DNA of 25,491 nt from Gammaproteobacteria bacterium. GTDB taxonomy: Bacteria > Pseudomonadota > Gammaproteobacteria > DSM-16500. Location: assembly GCA_021323555.1 (NCBI GenBank), contig JAJONP010000022.1:1-25491 (forward strand), written 5' to 3'. Below, one piece after another: positions 1-9,500 of the stretch. A program made the translations under genes and the position numbers. Positions within the stretch are counted from its first letter, which is position 1; every line of letters begins with the position of its first letter. A model generated the notes under the pieces. That model searched no databases. It was not told the origin of the DNA and was given only the letters and a program-made list of their open reading frames with translations.

Positions 1-15
1 AAGCAAAGCTTGTGC
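1..15. repeat. Truncated copy of a 19-bp palindrome (window edge)
   Basis: The window opens with 15 bases identical to the right-hand 15 bases of the palindrome gcacaagc-aaa-gcttgtgc found complete at 121-139. The copy is cut by the window edge, so its left arm is not visible in full. Two copies this close together, flanking another inverted repeat, suggest a structured intergenic element downstream of hupB. Confidence 0.6.
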
Positions 16-20
16 TCGCA

Positions 21-72
21 CTTAGAGGGGCCAATAATAATTATATTAATTGGCGCGATTCTCCCCTCTAAG
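21..72. repeat. Interrupted inverted repeat (10-bp outer arms)
   Basis: cttagagggg at 21-30 is the exact reverse complement of cccctctaag at 63-72. Inside it, ccaat at 31-35 can pair with attgg at 49-53. Together they allow a two-tier hairpin with an asymmetric internal loop at 54-62. There is no T-tract directly after either arm, so a classic intrinsic terminator is not supported, although it lies downstream of hupB and could act as a 3' end structure. Confidence 0.6.
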
Positions 73-119
73 AACACCCCATCGCGTAAAGCCAAAAGCC
101 TATTATTTATAATATGCTT

Positions 120-140
120 CGCACAAGCAAAGCTTGTGCG
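120..140. repeat. Perfect 9-bp hairpin downstream of hupB
   Basis: cgcacaagc (120-128), loop aaa (129-131), gcttgtgcg (132-140). It begins 12 nt beyond the hupB stop codon in the direction of hupB transcription. In the minus-strand transcript the stem is followed by GAAGCAUAUUAU rather than a U-run, so it may be an mRNA 3' stabilising hairpin, a weak terminator, or a copy of a dispersed palindrome; the partial copy at 1-15 favours the last. Confidence 0.6.
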
Positions 141-152
141 TTTAATACATCC

Positions 153-446
153 CTAACTTTTTTTATCTTTCTGGTTCTTAACAGCTTCTTTTAAAGCCTT
201 ACCTGCTTTAAACCCTACTCTTTTAGCCGCGTTGATTTTAATCTCTTCACCTGTTTGAGGATTACGCCCTTTACGCGCTGCCATTTGTCTGACAACAAAT
301 GTGCCAAAGTTAACTAAAACAACAGGTTCATCCTTCTTTAAAGAAGATGCAATAGCATCTAATAGCGCAGTCAACGCGCGTTCTGCGGCCACTTTGGTGA
401 CTTCGGCTTTTTCTGCAATTAACTCAACCAGTTCTGTTCTATTCAT
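153..446 (-). CDS. hupB: DNA-binding protein HU (beta-type)
   Basis: Histone-like nucleoid protein of 97 aa that binds and bends DNA non-specifically as a dimer. The family signature is visible: N-terminal helical dimerisation region (1-40), NFGTF at 46-50 before the beta-arm, the arm tip GRNPQTG at 60-66 with the intercalating Pro63, and INAAKRVGFKAGK at 71-83. It is a few residues longer than the usual 90 because of a Lys-rich tail (NQKDKKS). Position immediately after lon is the normal gammaproteobacterial order clpX-lon-hupB, hence hupB rather than hupA; the tail and sequence alone would not separate the two. It has its own near-consensus promoter at 651-678 and a long leader of roughly 200 nt. 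Confidence 0.95.
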   Translation of the reverse strand: MNRTELVELIAEKAEVTKVAAERALTALLDAIASSLKKDEPVVLVNFGTFVVRQMAARKGRNPQTGEEIKINAAKRVGFKAGKALKEAVKNQKDKKS

Positions 447-534
447 AGTGTTTTTCTACTCTTTAAAAAATTTATCAACCTTCAGTGCTTCCCGCTAAAA
501 ACCACAGGAGCTCCTCTATTTATATGCTGCATAT

Positions 535-564
535 CACTCAAGTGTAAAGGTTACACTTAGAGTG
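535..564. repeat. Hairpin in the hupB leader
   Basis: cactcaagtgtaa (535-547), loop agg (548-550), then ttacactt-a-gagtg (551-564): a 13-bp stem broken by one unpaired A at 559. It lies between the predicted hupB start of transcription near 644 and the hupB start codon at 446, so it would form in the 5' leader. It could also serve as a terminator for read-through from lon, but no U-run follows on the minus strand. Confidence 0.5.
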
Positions 565-650
565 AAGAGCTACGCTTCTTCCTTCCAAGAAAATACCATC
601 ACACTACGCAAAATTCAGCGAGAATTACTCATCAATCATTAATAGTGTGA

Positions 651-678
651 TTTATACCACGCAGGAAACTTGTGTCAA
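651..678 (-). promoter_or_regulatory. Near-consensus sigma70 promoter for hupB
   Basis: On the minus strand TTGACA (678-673) is followed after 16 nt by TATAAA (656-651). The -35 hexamer is perfect and the -10 differs by one base. It starts only 6 nt past the end of lon and points at hupB, giving a leader of about 200 nt. This explains how hupB can be expressed at much higher level than lon although they are adjacent. Confidence 0.75.
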
Positions 679-683
679 GCAAT

Positions 684-3125
684 TTAATGTGCTCTGATAC
701 GTTCACCTTTACGCACTTTTTTATTACTCGTTAATATAACAGCTTTTGCGCGTTTACTTCTGCCTTTCGCTGGCAACCGTGCAGCATAACCATTTAATGC
801 GTACGATAACACTTCATCAATCCAACGTACAGGTTTGATAGCTAAATCTTTTTTAATATTATCTGGGATTTCTTTCAAATCTTTCACATTTTCTGCAGGG
901 ATAATGACACTTTTAATACCTCCGCGATGCGCGGCTAATAATTTTTCTTTAAGCCCGCCGACAGGTAATACTTCACCACGCAACGTAATTTCACCTGTCA
1001 TCGCATAGTCCGCGCGCACAGGGATATGGGTGAGAATAGAAACAAGCGCTGTACACATCCCAACGCCTGCACTAGGCCCATCTTTAGGTGTCGCACCTTC
1101 TGGCACATGCACGTGGATATCGTGCTTATCAAAAAAGTTTTTGGGAATACCGAGTAACGGGGCTCGTGAACGCACAACCGTTAAGGCAGCTTGAATAGAC
1201 TCTTGCATGACTTCGCCTAATTGCCCTGTATTTGTTATTTTACCTTTGCCAGGTACTGTCATAGCTTCAATATTGAGTAGCTCGCCCCCTACTTCTGTCC
1301 ATGCCAAGCCTTTCACTTGACCTATTTGATCTTTTTCTTCTGCCATATCATGTCGATAGCGCATGACACCTAAATAATTTTCCAGGCTGGCTATTGTAAT
1401 CACTTTTTTTTCTGGTTTTTTCTTTTGATTGTGCTCTAATAAAATTTCTTTCACTACTTTTCGGAAAATTTTAGATATTTCTCTTTCTAAATTACGCACC
1501 CCTGCTTCGCGTGTATAGTGCTGTACGATATAACGCACTACCTCTTCTGATATTTCAACTTCCGATTCTTTTAAACCATTCGCTATCATTTGTTTAGGCA
1601 ACAAATGACGAAGCACAATATGCACTTTTTCATCTTCGGTATAACCGGGGATACGAATAATTTCCATACGATCACGAAGCGCGGATGGAATATCAAGGGT
1701 ATTTGCTGTGGCCACAAACATGACATCAGAAAGATCATAATCTACTTCAAGATAATGATCATTAAATGCATGGTTTTGCTCGGGGTCTAATACTTCTAAT
1801 AAGGCTGAGGCGGGATCGCCACGAAAATCAGTTGCCATTTTATCAATTTCATCTAAAAGAAAAAATGGATTACACACATCTGTTTTTGAAATTTTTTGCA
1901 GGATTTTGCCTGGCATAGCACCAATATACGTTCTCCTATGTCCACGAATTTCTGCCTCATCTCGTATTCCACCTAAAGACATACGGACAAATTGACGCCC
2001 TGTCGCATGTGCAATGGATTGCCCTAAAGAAGTTTTTCCCACACCTGGAGGGCCCACCAAACATAAGATAGGGCCTTTTGATTTCTTCACGCGTTTTTGT
2101 ACGGCAAGGTATTCTATAATTCTTTCTTTTACTTCTTTCAGGCCATAATGCTCGGCTTCTAAAATAGCTTCTGCCTCTGAAAGGCTTTCCCGTAATTTTG
2201 AGTGTTGCTTCCATGGCAATGCTAATATCCAATCCAGATAATTTCTTGAGACAGTGGCTTCTGCTGACATAGGCGACATCATCTTTAATTTATGTAACTC
2301 TGCCATCGCTTTATCACGTGCTTCTTCTTTCATCCCTGCATCTTGGATCTTCTTTTCTAGTAGCGCAAATTCATTTTGAGTGCCATCTGTTTCTAACTCT
2401 TTTTGAATGGCTTTCATTTGTTCATTAAGATAATACTCGCGTTGTGTCTTTTCCATTTGGCGTTTAACACGACCACGAATCTTTTTTTCAATTTGGAACA
2501 AATCAATTTCAGATTCCATCATACCAACTAATTTTTCCAAGCGTTTAACTAAATCAGTGATCTCAAGTATTTTTTGTTTTTGGTCGAGCTTTAATGCAAG
2601 GTGAGCAGCAATAGTATCGGCAAGTCTTGCAGCGTCTTCGATTGAAAGCACTGATGTTAATACTTCAGGTGGAATTTTTCGGTTTAATTTAACATATTGA
2701 TCAAATTGTGATTTTAATGAACGCATTAAAATTTCAATCTCGCGCGTATCATCTGTATTGACATCTTCAAGTACTTCAATATCCACTAGAAAATAGACTT
2801 CTTTCCCAAGGAAGCGAACAATCTTCGCCCGCTTAACGCCTTCAATGAGCACTTTAACAGTCCCATCGGGTAGCTTTAATAACTGCAACACGGTTGCAAG
2901 CATACCTACTCTGTAAATGCCTTCTTCTGATGGCTGATCTTCTGCAGCACTTTTTTGGGTGGCCACTAAAATTTGCTTGTCTGCCGCCATTGCTACTTCA
3001 AGCGCTTTAATAGATGGCTCTCGCCCAACAAATAAAGGCACTACCATATAAGGATAAACAACGACATCGCGCAAAGGTAAAACAGGAACACCTAAAATAG
3101 TTTTGTCTATCTCATTGACGGCCAT
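684..3125 (-). CDS. lon: ATP-dependent Lon protease
   Basis: Cytoplasmic AAA+ serine protease (homohexamer) that unfolds and degrades damaged and short-lived regulatory proteins. 813 aa, with all family domains in order: N-terminal substrate-binding LON domain (about 10-200), helical linker, AAA+ module with Walker A GPPGVGKT at 358-365 and Walker B LLDEID with D425/E426, and the C-terminal protease domain with the catalytic pair Ser685 (in [10 protein letters not shown]) and Lys726 (in GGLKEK). It ends in a basic extension (about 785-813, rich in Lys/Arg) that is longer than the C terminus of the 784-aa E. coli enzyme. The start follows AAGGAAG. Only 25 nt separate it from clpX, so it is likely co-transcribed with clpX; no separate heat-shock promoter fits in the gap. 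Confidence 0.98.
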   Translation of the reverse strand: MAVNEIDKTILGVPVLPLRDVVVYPYMVVPLFVGREPSIKALEVAMAADKQILVATQKSAAEDQPSEEGIYRVGMLATVLQLLKLPDGTVKVLIEGVKRAKIVRFLGKEVYFLVDIEVLEDVNTDDTREIEILMRSLKSQFDQYVKLNRKIPPEVLTSVLSIEDAARLADTIAAHLALKLDQKQKILEITDLVKRLEKLVGMMESEIDLFQIEKKIRGRVKRQMEKTQREYYLNEQMKAIQKELETDGTQNEFALLEKKIQDAGMKEEARDKAMAELHKLKMMSPMSAEATVSRNYLDWILALPWKQHSKLRESLSEAEAILEAEHYGLKEVKERIIEYLAVQKRVKKSKGPILCLVGPPGVGKTSLGQSIAHATGRQFVRMSLGGIRDEAEIRGHRRTYIGAMPGKILQKISKTDVCNPFFLLDEIDKMATDFRGDPASALLEVLDPEQNHAFNDHYLEVDYDLSDVMFVATANTLDIPSALRDRMEIIRIPGYTEDEKVHIVLRHLLPKQMIANGLKESEVEISEEVVRYIVQHYTREAGVRNLEREISKIFRKVVKEILLEHNQKKKPEKKVITIASLENYLGVMRYRHDMAEEKDQIGQVKGLAWTEVGGELLNIEAMTVPGKGKITNTGQLGEVMQESIQAALTVVRSRAPLLGIPKNFFDKHDIHVHVPEGATPKDGPSAGVGMCTALVSILTHIPVRADYAMTGEITLRGEVLPVGGLKEKLLAAHRGGIKSVIIPAENVKDLKEIPDNIKKDLAIKPVRWIDEVLSYALNGYAARLPAKGRSKRAKAVILTSNKKVRKGERIRAH

Positions 3126-3150
3126 CGTTACTTCCTTCTTAATCTATAGA

Positions 3151-4431
3151 TCACTCAGCCATAGCGGCACAAACCTGCTCATCATTTTCATACAAAACAA
3201 CAGGAGGAGTTTCTCCCATAATTGTTGATTTATCAATAATCACTTTATTCACATTCATTAAAGAGGGAAGCGTATACATTGTCTCAAGCAACACTTTTTC
3301 TAAAATAGAGCGCAGTCCGCGCGCACCTGTTTTTTTCTCAAGACACTGCAAAGCAATTGTCTTCAATGCGTCTTCATGAAATTCTAACGCAGCTCCCTCC
3401 ATCTCGAAAAGTTTACGATACTGTTTAACAATCGCATTTTTCGGCACTGTTAAAATACGTATTAATGCTTCTTCATCCAATTCTTCCAGTATCGCAACCA
3501 CAGGCAACCGTCCAATTAATTCTGGAATCAAACCATATTTAATCAAATCAGCAGGCTCTGTTTCGCGTAAGAGCTGATCCATGGATCTTAAATCTGTTTT
3601 ACTATAAATCTGCGCGGAAAAACCAATACTGGATTTTTCTGAACGCTCACGTATCACTTTATCAAGACCTGCAAATGCACCGCCACAAATAAATAATATA
3701 TTTTTAGTATCGACTTGAATAAATTCTTCTTTGGGGTTTTTTCGTCCACCCTTTGGGGGTACAGATGCTATCGTTCCTTTAATCAATTTAAGTAATGCCT
3801 GTTGCACACCTTCGCCTGACACATCGCGTGTAATCGAAGGATTTTCAGATTTACGGGTAATTTTATCAATTTCATCAATATAAATAATACCGGTTTGAGC
3901 CTTCGCAACATTGTAATCGCATTTTTGTAACAATTTATGAATAATATTTTCGACATCTTCACCGACATAACCTGCTTCTGTTAAAGTGGTCGCATCAGCC
4001 ATCACAAAAGGAACATCCAGTAATCTTGCCAATGTCTCAGCAAGTAAAGTTTTGCCACTGCCGGTAGGCCCAATCAGCAAGATATTACTTTTAGCAAGCT
4101 CAACATCGTCCTTCGAACTACAACGTAAGCGTTTATAGTGATTATAAACTGCAACAGATAAAGTTTTTTTTGCATGTGTTTGGCCTATCACGTATTCATC
4201 TAGGACCTTACAAATTTCAGTTGGAACCAGCAAACGAGCGGTATCACTTGCAGATATTTTTTCTGCTTCAGCCTCCTCCAAGGATTCTTTTTTGAGAAGA
4301 GTCGCACACGAAATAATACATTCATTGCAGACATATGCACCAGGGCCCGCTATTAATTTTTTAACAGCTTGCTGGCCTTTCCCACAGAATGAACACCTTA
4401 ATGCTTTTTTATCCCCGCCCATTATACTCAT
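3151..4431 (-). CDS. clpX: ClpX, ATPase subunit of ClpXP protease
   Basis: AAA+ unfoldase that recognises tagged substrates and feeds them to ClpP. 426 aa, the usual length. The N-terminal zinc-binding domain has Cys13, Cys16, Cys35 and Cys38. The AAA+ module has Walker A GPTGSGKT at 121-128, the pore loop GYVG at 154-157, Walker B IYIDEID with D186/E187, the IGF loop (SSIGFSA) that docks into ClpP, and sensor II GARGLR. The ribosome-binding site AGAGG precedes the start; a second Met three residues in is possible but less well spaced. It lies 44 nt after clpP and 25 nt before lon. Confidence 0.98.
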   Translation of the reverse strand: MSIMGGDKKALRCSFCGKGQQAVKKLIAGPGAYVCNECIISCATLLKKESLEEAEAEKISASDTARLLVPTEICKVLDEYVIGQTHAKKTLSVAVYNHYKRLRCSSKDDVELAKSNILLIGPTGSGKTLLAETLARLLDVPFVMADATTLTEAGYVGEDVENIIHKLLQKCDYNVAKAQTGIIYIDEIDKITRKSENPSITRDVSGEGVQQALLKLIKGTIASVPPKGGRKNPKEEFIQVDTKNILFICGGAFAGLDKVIRERSEKSSIGFSAQIYSKTDLRSMDQLLRETEPADLIKYGLIPELIGRLPVVAILEELDEEALIRILTVPKNAIVKQYRKLFEMEGAALEFHEDALKTIALQCLEKKTGARGLRSILEKVLLETMYTLPSLMNVNKVIIDKSTIMGETPPVVLYENDEQVCAAMAE

Positions 4432-4475
4432 AACAAATACCTCTTTTACTTAATATGGAGTCTATTATTTATAAA

Positions 4476-5081
4476 TCAAGACTCTTTTTTCTTTTCATTT
4501 TTACGATGCTCAAGAATTTTATCAACTACGCCGTATTCCACTGCTCTTTCTGGACTCATAAAATAATCTCTATCGGTATCTCTTGCGATAGTTGCTTCAG
4601 GTTGTTTGGTATGTTTCGCCAAGATTTGGTTTAATCGGGCGCGGATTTTAAGCGTTTCTTCTGCATGAATGGCCATATCCGAAGCTTGGCCTTGCATACC
4701 GCCCAAAGGTTGGTGAATCATCACGCGTGAATTTGGCAAACAAAAACGCTTGCCTGCTGTACCGCCTGCTAATAAGAATGCACCCATACTGGCTGCTTGT
4801 CCCATGCACATCGTACTTACATCCGGTTTAATAAATTGCATAGTGTCATAGATAGCCAACCCGGCTGTCACAACGCCACCTGGTGAATTAATATAAACTG
4901 AAATATCTTTATCAGGATTTTCAGACTCTAAAAACAATAACTGTGCAACGACAAGGTTAGCCATATAATCATCAATAGAGCCAACAATAAACACAACTCG
5001 ATCTTTTAATAATCGTGAAAATATATCAAACGCACGTTCACCTCTGGCGGTTTGCTCAACAACAATAGGTACATTCATCAT
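4476..5081 (-). CDS. clpP: ClpP, proteolytic subunit of Clp protease
   Basis: Serine protease forming the tetradecameric chamber used by ClpX (and ClpA). 201 aa. The catalytic triad is visible as Ser98 (in [10 protein letters not shown]), His123 (in MIHQPLGG) and Asp172 (in DTDRDYFM). The handle region and Gly-rich INSPGG at 64-69 are intact. The protein starts close to the mature N terminus of the E. coli enzyme, so it has little or no propeptide. Two consecutive ATG codons follow AAGGA; either could be used. It lies between tig (33 nt upstream) and clpX (44 nt downstream). Confidence 0.97.
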   Translation of the reverse strand: MMNVPIVVEQTARGERAFDIFSRLLKDRVVFIVGSIDDYMANLVVAQLLFLESENPDKDISVYINSPGGVVTAGLAIYDTMQFIKPDVSTMCMGQAASMGAFLLAGGTAGKRFCLPNSRVMIHQPLGGMQGQASDMAIHAEETLKIRARLNQILAKHTKQPEATIARDTDRDYFMSPERAVEYGVVDKILEHRKNEKKKES

Positions 5082-5114
5082 TTTTTTCCTTTTTGAGAGT
5101 GTTAATAGTTAAGA

Positions 5115-6128
5115 CTACTGCGTAGTCAATTCTTGATAATTTACTATTTTTTCCGTTAACGTAACATTTTCTAATAATTTTTCGATAACTTGTTCTTCCA
5201 ACACTTGCATTTCAATCTCTGCCATCGCACGTTTATTTTTTTCATAAGCTGTAATGACTTCTGCTGGATTTTGATAAATAGACGCTAACTGCACCAAATG
5301 CGTTTGTACGCGCGCTGGATCAACCACGATATGATACTGCTTAATTAAATATCCAATTAATAAACCTAATGTCACATTGCGTTTAGCAGAGTCGTTAAAC
5401 ACTGCCATTTCCGCAGGAGAATGACCGTGATCTTGGCCTGCATGATGCGGATGGATTTCATCATGGATACGCTTTGCTTCGCGTTCAATCAATGCCTTGG
5501 GAACTTCCATTGTATTTTGCTCAAATAATTTATTAAATAATTGATTTTTTAGTTTGGCTTTTACAATGCGCTCTCCTTCACGCTGAAGATTTTTTTTAAT
5601 TTCTGAGATTAAGTCTTCTAATCTTCCGCTTTCTATCCCTAATTTTTTAACAAAATCTTCATCACTCATCTTATCTGTTGTTTCAAATTGTTTACGCAAC
5701 CGCTCTAATGCAGCGTCAATATCTGTCTCCGCAATGACCAGCTTTTCTTTCTCGAGCGTATCCACATTAAAATTAACTGAGTCAACCACGGGAACGATTT
5801 CAAACGTAGCAATAAATTCTAACGGCTGTCCTGACGTGATATTGATAGGTTCAATTATCGGCGTACCCGCAGGGTTAAGCTTTTCTTGATTGATTGCAGC
5901 ATACAATGACGCTTGTATCACTTCACTCAGCGCCTCCTGATGCGCAGTTTCACTATAACGCTCTCTAATGACATGAGGGGGGATTTTTCCTTGGCGATAG
6001 CCATTAATTTTCACTGTTTTTGCTAAATGAACAATACGTTTATCATAAGCTTCTTCTACGGTCGCAACAGGAACAGTCACGGTCATACGTCTTTCTAACT
6101 TGTTTGGTGCTTCAACAGAAACTTGCAT
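5115..6128 (-). CDS. tig: Trigger factor lacking the PPIase (FKBP) domain
   Basis: Ribosome-associated chaperone that meets nascent chains at the exit tunnel. Only 337 aa against about 430-440 in relatives. The N-terminal ribosome-binding domain (1-115) is present with the signature loop GYRQGKIP at 43-50. Residues up to about 148 (ALERLRKQF) match the linker before the PPIase domain, and the sequence then passes directly to ETTDKMSDEDFVKKLGIESG, which corresponds to the start of the C-terminal chaperone arms. About 95-100 residues, the whole FKBP domain, are absent. The frame is open throughout and the flanking domains look normal, so this is a clean domain deletion rather than a broken gene. 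A His-rich stretch lies at 226-236 (HPHHAGQDHGH). The ribosome-binding site GAGGG precedes the start. It heads the tig-clpP-clpX-lon run. Confidence 0.95.
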   Translation of the reverse strand: MQVSVEAPNKLERRMTVTVPVATVEEAYDKRIVHLAKTVKINGYRQGKIPPHVIRERYSETAHQEALSEVIQASLYAAINQEKLNPAGTPIIEPINITSGQPLEFIATFEIVPVVDSVNFNVDTLEKEKLVIAETDIDAALERLRKQFETTDKMSDEDFVKKLGIESGRLEDLISEIKKNLQREGERIVKAKLKNQLFNKLFEQNTMEVPKALIEREAKRIHDEIHPHHAGQDHGHSPAEMAVFNDSAKRNVTLGLLIGYLIKQYHIVVDPARVQTHLVQLASIYQNPAEVITAYEKNKRAMAEIEMQVLEEQVIEKLLENVTLTEKIVNYQELTTQ

Positions 6129-6199
6129 AAAACCCTCAATAAAATAAATTATCTAATAAAAACAAACGATTACTTTTCAGTATCTCATTTTAGCCAGTC

Positions 6200-6205
6200 A
6201 TTATA
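6200..6205 (-). promoter_or_regulatory. Candidate -10 box of the tig promoter
   Basis: A perfect TATAAT on the minus strand lies about 72 nt upstream of the tig start codon and 27 nt beyond the 3' end of tRNA-Leu. No convincing -35 hexamer is seen 16-18 nt further upstream, so it may be a weak or activator-dependent promoter, with part of tig transcription coming through the tRNA. Confidence 0.45.
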
Positions 6206-6232
6206 CCTTAATTCTATTTAAACGAGTGGAAA

Positions 6233-6317
6233 TGGTGCGAAAGGAGAGACTCGAACTCTCACGGGTTACCCCACTGGAACCTAAATCCAGCGCGTCTACC
6301 AGTTCCGCCACTTTCGC
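6233..6317 (-). tRNA. tRNA-Leu(UAG)
   Basis: An 85-nt class II tRNA including an encoded CCA end (complement of 6233-6235). The acceptor stem GCGAAAG pairs with CUUUCGC. The anticodon stem CUGGA/UCCAG encloses the loop UUUAGGU, so the anticodon is UAG, reading CUN leucine codons. The D arm carries GGCGGAACUGGUAGACGC, typical of leucine tRNAs, a long variable arm follows, and the T loop is GUUCGAGUC. Same strand as tig, just upstream of it. Confidence 0.96.
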
Positions 6318-6338
6318 AAGATTTGCATGAGTCTTAGC

Positions 6339-6366
6339 GTTATATACAAACAAAAAATAGTGTCGA
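6339..6366 (-). promoter_or_regulatory. Probable promoter of tRNA-Leu(UAG)
   Basis: On the minus strand TCGACA (6366-6361), a 16-nt spacer, and TATAAC (6344-6339). Transcription would start near 6332, about 15 nt before the mature tRNA 5' end. Each hexamer differs from consensus by one base. Confidence 0.6.
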
Positions 6367-6561
6367 ATGAGAGAGCTTTATTTTAGGTCATCTGCTTTTA
6401 ACCCCTACGCCAAAAAAAATAATATTTACGTGCAACTTACTAATATATAAGACTATTTTTTAAAAAAATATCTCTTGATCCTCTCAAGGCAAAAATAGTA
6501 TGAGGCTCTATACTCAAACTATACAGCTCCGGAGAACTGAAAAACTGAGAGGAGACCAACA

Positions 6562-9500
6562 ATGGATGCCAGAAGACGAGAGGTAGAAGCAATCCGTGAG
6601 GAAGCAGAAAGATATATTAAGTTGAGAATAGGTGGCATGACCACCACTTTAGAACAGCTTGAAAATAACTTTACTAAAACTGTAGGCGAATATAAAAGGG
6701 AGTTATCCTATGACCAGATGGCAGAGAAAATACACAAAACCATTAAAATTCCAGGGTTTGGTTTTCTACCTGATGCTAACATCAATGAAGAAGATGCGCG
6801 CAAAATAGCTGCTCTTCTTAGTATTTATACGGCGGCAGATGAATATCTACGTGCTGAAGATAGCCAAGAAGAAAAATACACAAAACTTCAAGAAAATATA
6901 AGCAATGCAACTCAGGATTTATGTGAATTCACCGAAAAATATAACAACCCAGCAGGTTATGTTAAAACCATCGCTATCATCTATCAGTTAGGTAAAACCC
7001 CTAAGCTAAGAATCAATCCAAGATTACTAGACGGCTATCAAGCCGATGCCCGCCAGAAGTTTTTTGAGATAACAAACGCATCGTATGATGAACCTATAAA
7101 GAAGGATCCTCCTCTAAAGAAGGATCCTCCTCCAGAAGAGCTTACAGCCGCTTTACCATTCTTTGCTCAAAACCTCATAGAAGTGGTGAAAGTACTTAAA
7201 AAAGCTGAAAAACTTAAAGCTCAACAACACGAAAGGAATAGAATTGCAGATCCTAAGCATCATATTAGCACCTTTACAATAGACAGGACTGTTAACACCA
7301 TTACAGCGAATAAAGTAAGACTCACTAAAAAGGTTCAAGCTATAACAAATACTTTGTTTGATAGATTGTCAGAAGAAGAATCTATAGAAAAAATTATCGA
7401 ACCTCTGATTGCTATTTTAGGGCTGGAAGCAGCAAGCGGCCTGCTTAATGCTGCTCCTCACCCAAAAGCAAAATCATTTTTTACGCTCTACTTATTAGAG
7501 CGCCATTTTAAAGAAAAACAAACCCCTGATCGGAGAACTGTGAATGGCTTGGTAACAACGTATGCCACCGATAAAGCAGCAGATTTTTCTAAACTTTATG
7601 CTATTTTTGAAAAAGATGACTTATCAGAAGAACATCGAGATGCAATGGCTTTTGCATTACTGAAAAACACAAATACACTTACCTGGTTATTGAAGGACGG
7701 AGAGGAAGAAAAATATGCCAAAGTCATACAACAAATGAATTCTAAAAAATATAATGACAAGGAATTAAAAGAATTATTTAAGCACTGGACGAAAGTACAA
7801 TTTGAAGATGCTTTGCGAAAAAATCCTGATTCTCAACCTCTTCTGTATGGGATGTTATTGCGTTTTAATCTTACTGCTGAGTCATATTCAAAACTTGACT
7901 TTTCTTATCTACCTATCGATAAGATACGATTATTAGAGAAAGAAAAGAGAATAGCCTATTTAAAGAATTTAAAAGATTGGAAATCTCTGGGAGAAAACGA
8001 GGATATTATCCAGGCACATCTTAAAGAATGGATAGATGATTTTAATGAAGGTGATTTGAATAAATTTCAAGGTTCCCCCCTACTTTTAGTTGCTGTCTCT
8101 CACAAATATCCCAAAGCAGTAATGGAAATTATGAAAAAGCATGGGACTGAATCTCTAAACCATCCCAAAATTATCAACCAACTTCAGGATAGCCGTGAAC
8201 TTTGTATTGCAGGGAAAACGGGCTTAGCAGCTTATTTAGAAGAATTAGGAAAAACAGGTGTTTCTCCATGCACCTTACTAGAGGCTATTAAAAAATTTCA
8301 GGAAGCAAAAGAAAATACGGATGAGAAACGCGCTTATAACGCTCTACTGAAAAATTTTCCTGCTTTTCTTCAACACACTTCAAGATTTGAGGCGGATGAT
8401 AGAAAGGCACTGCTTGAAATATCTCAGTTATATTATGTTCAATATTGTGCTACAAATTCACAAATAAGCTATAGCTATTACGCTCTTGTCGAGAAACTTG
8501 CCCCTCGCTGTTCAAAAGAAGGAGTTAACTCCTTAGAAATGAACTTATTGCTAGGTGGAATATGTTCTCAAAATAAAGTACTGTTCAAGGGTTACCTTAT
8601 AAAAAAGAACCCTCCAGAAGAAACACTCCGTTCAGTCATAGACGATCAAACTGCGGCACAGAAATTAGCCTCTTTGAAAATGCTCATTGAAATCATGAGA
8701 ACTCCCCCACAAGTTGATATGTATGCAGGAAGACTACAAGCTAGAGAAGCTGCTCCAGACAACACTAAACTCCACAATCTTATTCAACATTTAACAAACT
8801 CTTTATTGCTAGATCATTCCATAGAAAATATTAAACACATCATTGGCATTACAGAATTGGAATTTTTTATCAATTTATTAGAAAATCATCCTACTCCTGA
8901 AATAAAAAAATCATCTTCTCTCGCTTTGTTGAAGGACCATATTAAAAATTCAGAAAAACCTAATCTTGGACTTATTAAAAAACTGGTAAATATTTATATT
9001 GGAAATTCTCCTATAGTAGATATAAACGGCTTCAAAGACCTTTACGCTATTTTTGCTGACATTGATAAGATTTTCCCAGAACAGAAGGAACCTCAAGAGC
9101 ATCCTGAAAAAGAAAAATTTTTCCTATTTCTTGCAAACGCTTTTATTAAAAATAAATCTATAATGAATTGGTTGCTCGATGGAAATCATAATCATGAATA
9201 CAATAAAATTCTAGGTGCTCTTAACGATCATTTCATCAAAGATCCTGAAGACTATATCATAAAAACATTATTTAAATCGTGGACAAAAGACGATTTTGAA
9301 AAAGCATTAGCCATTAATCCTTCTCATCTACTCATTCGCTATGCGATGTTACAAAATGATAAAGCAGTCGAATCACTTAGCGATGAGGAGGTAGAAAAAT
9401 ATGGGAAAGAACTGGATATCGCCTCTCTATCGAACGATAAAATAAAGCTTCTTGATAAACAGTTTAGAATAGCTTATTTAAACCATTTAGACAGTTGGAA

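Noticed and set aside
5115..6128. tig as a pseudogene
   Set aside because: Despite missing about 100 residues, the frame is uninterrupted, the ribosome-binding loop is present and the C-terminal domain is complete; a precise domain loss fits better than decay.
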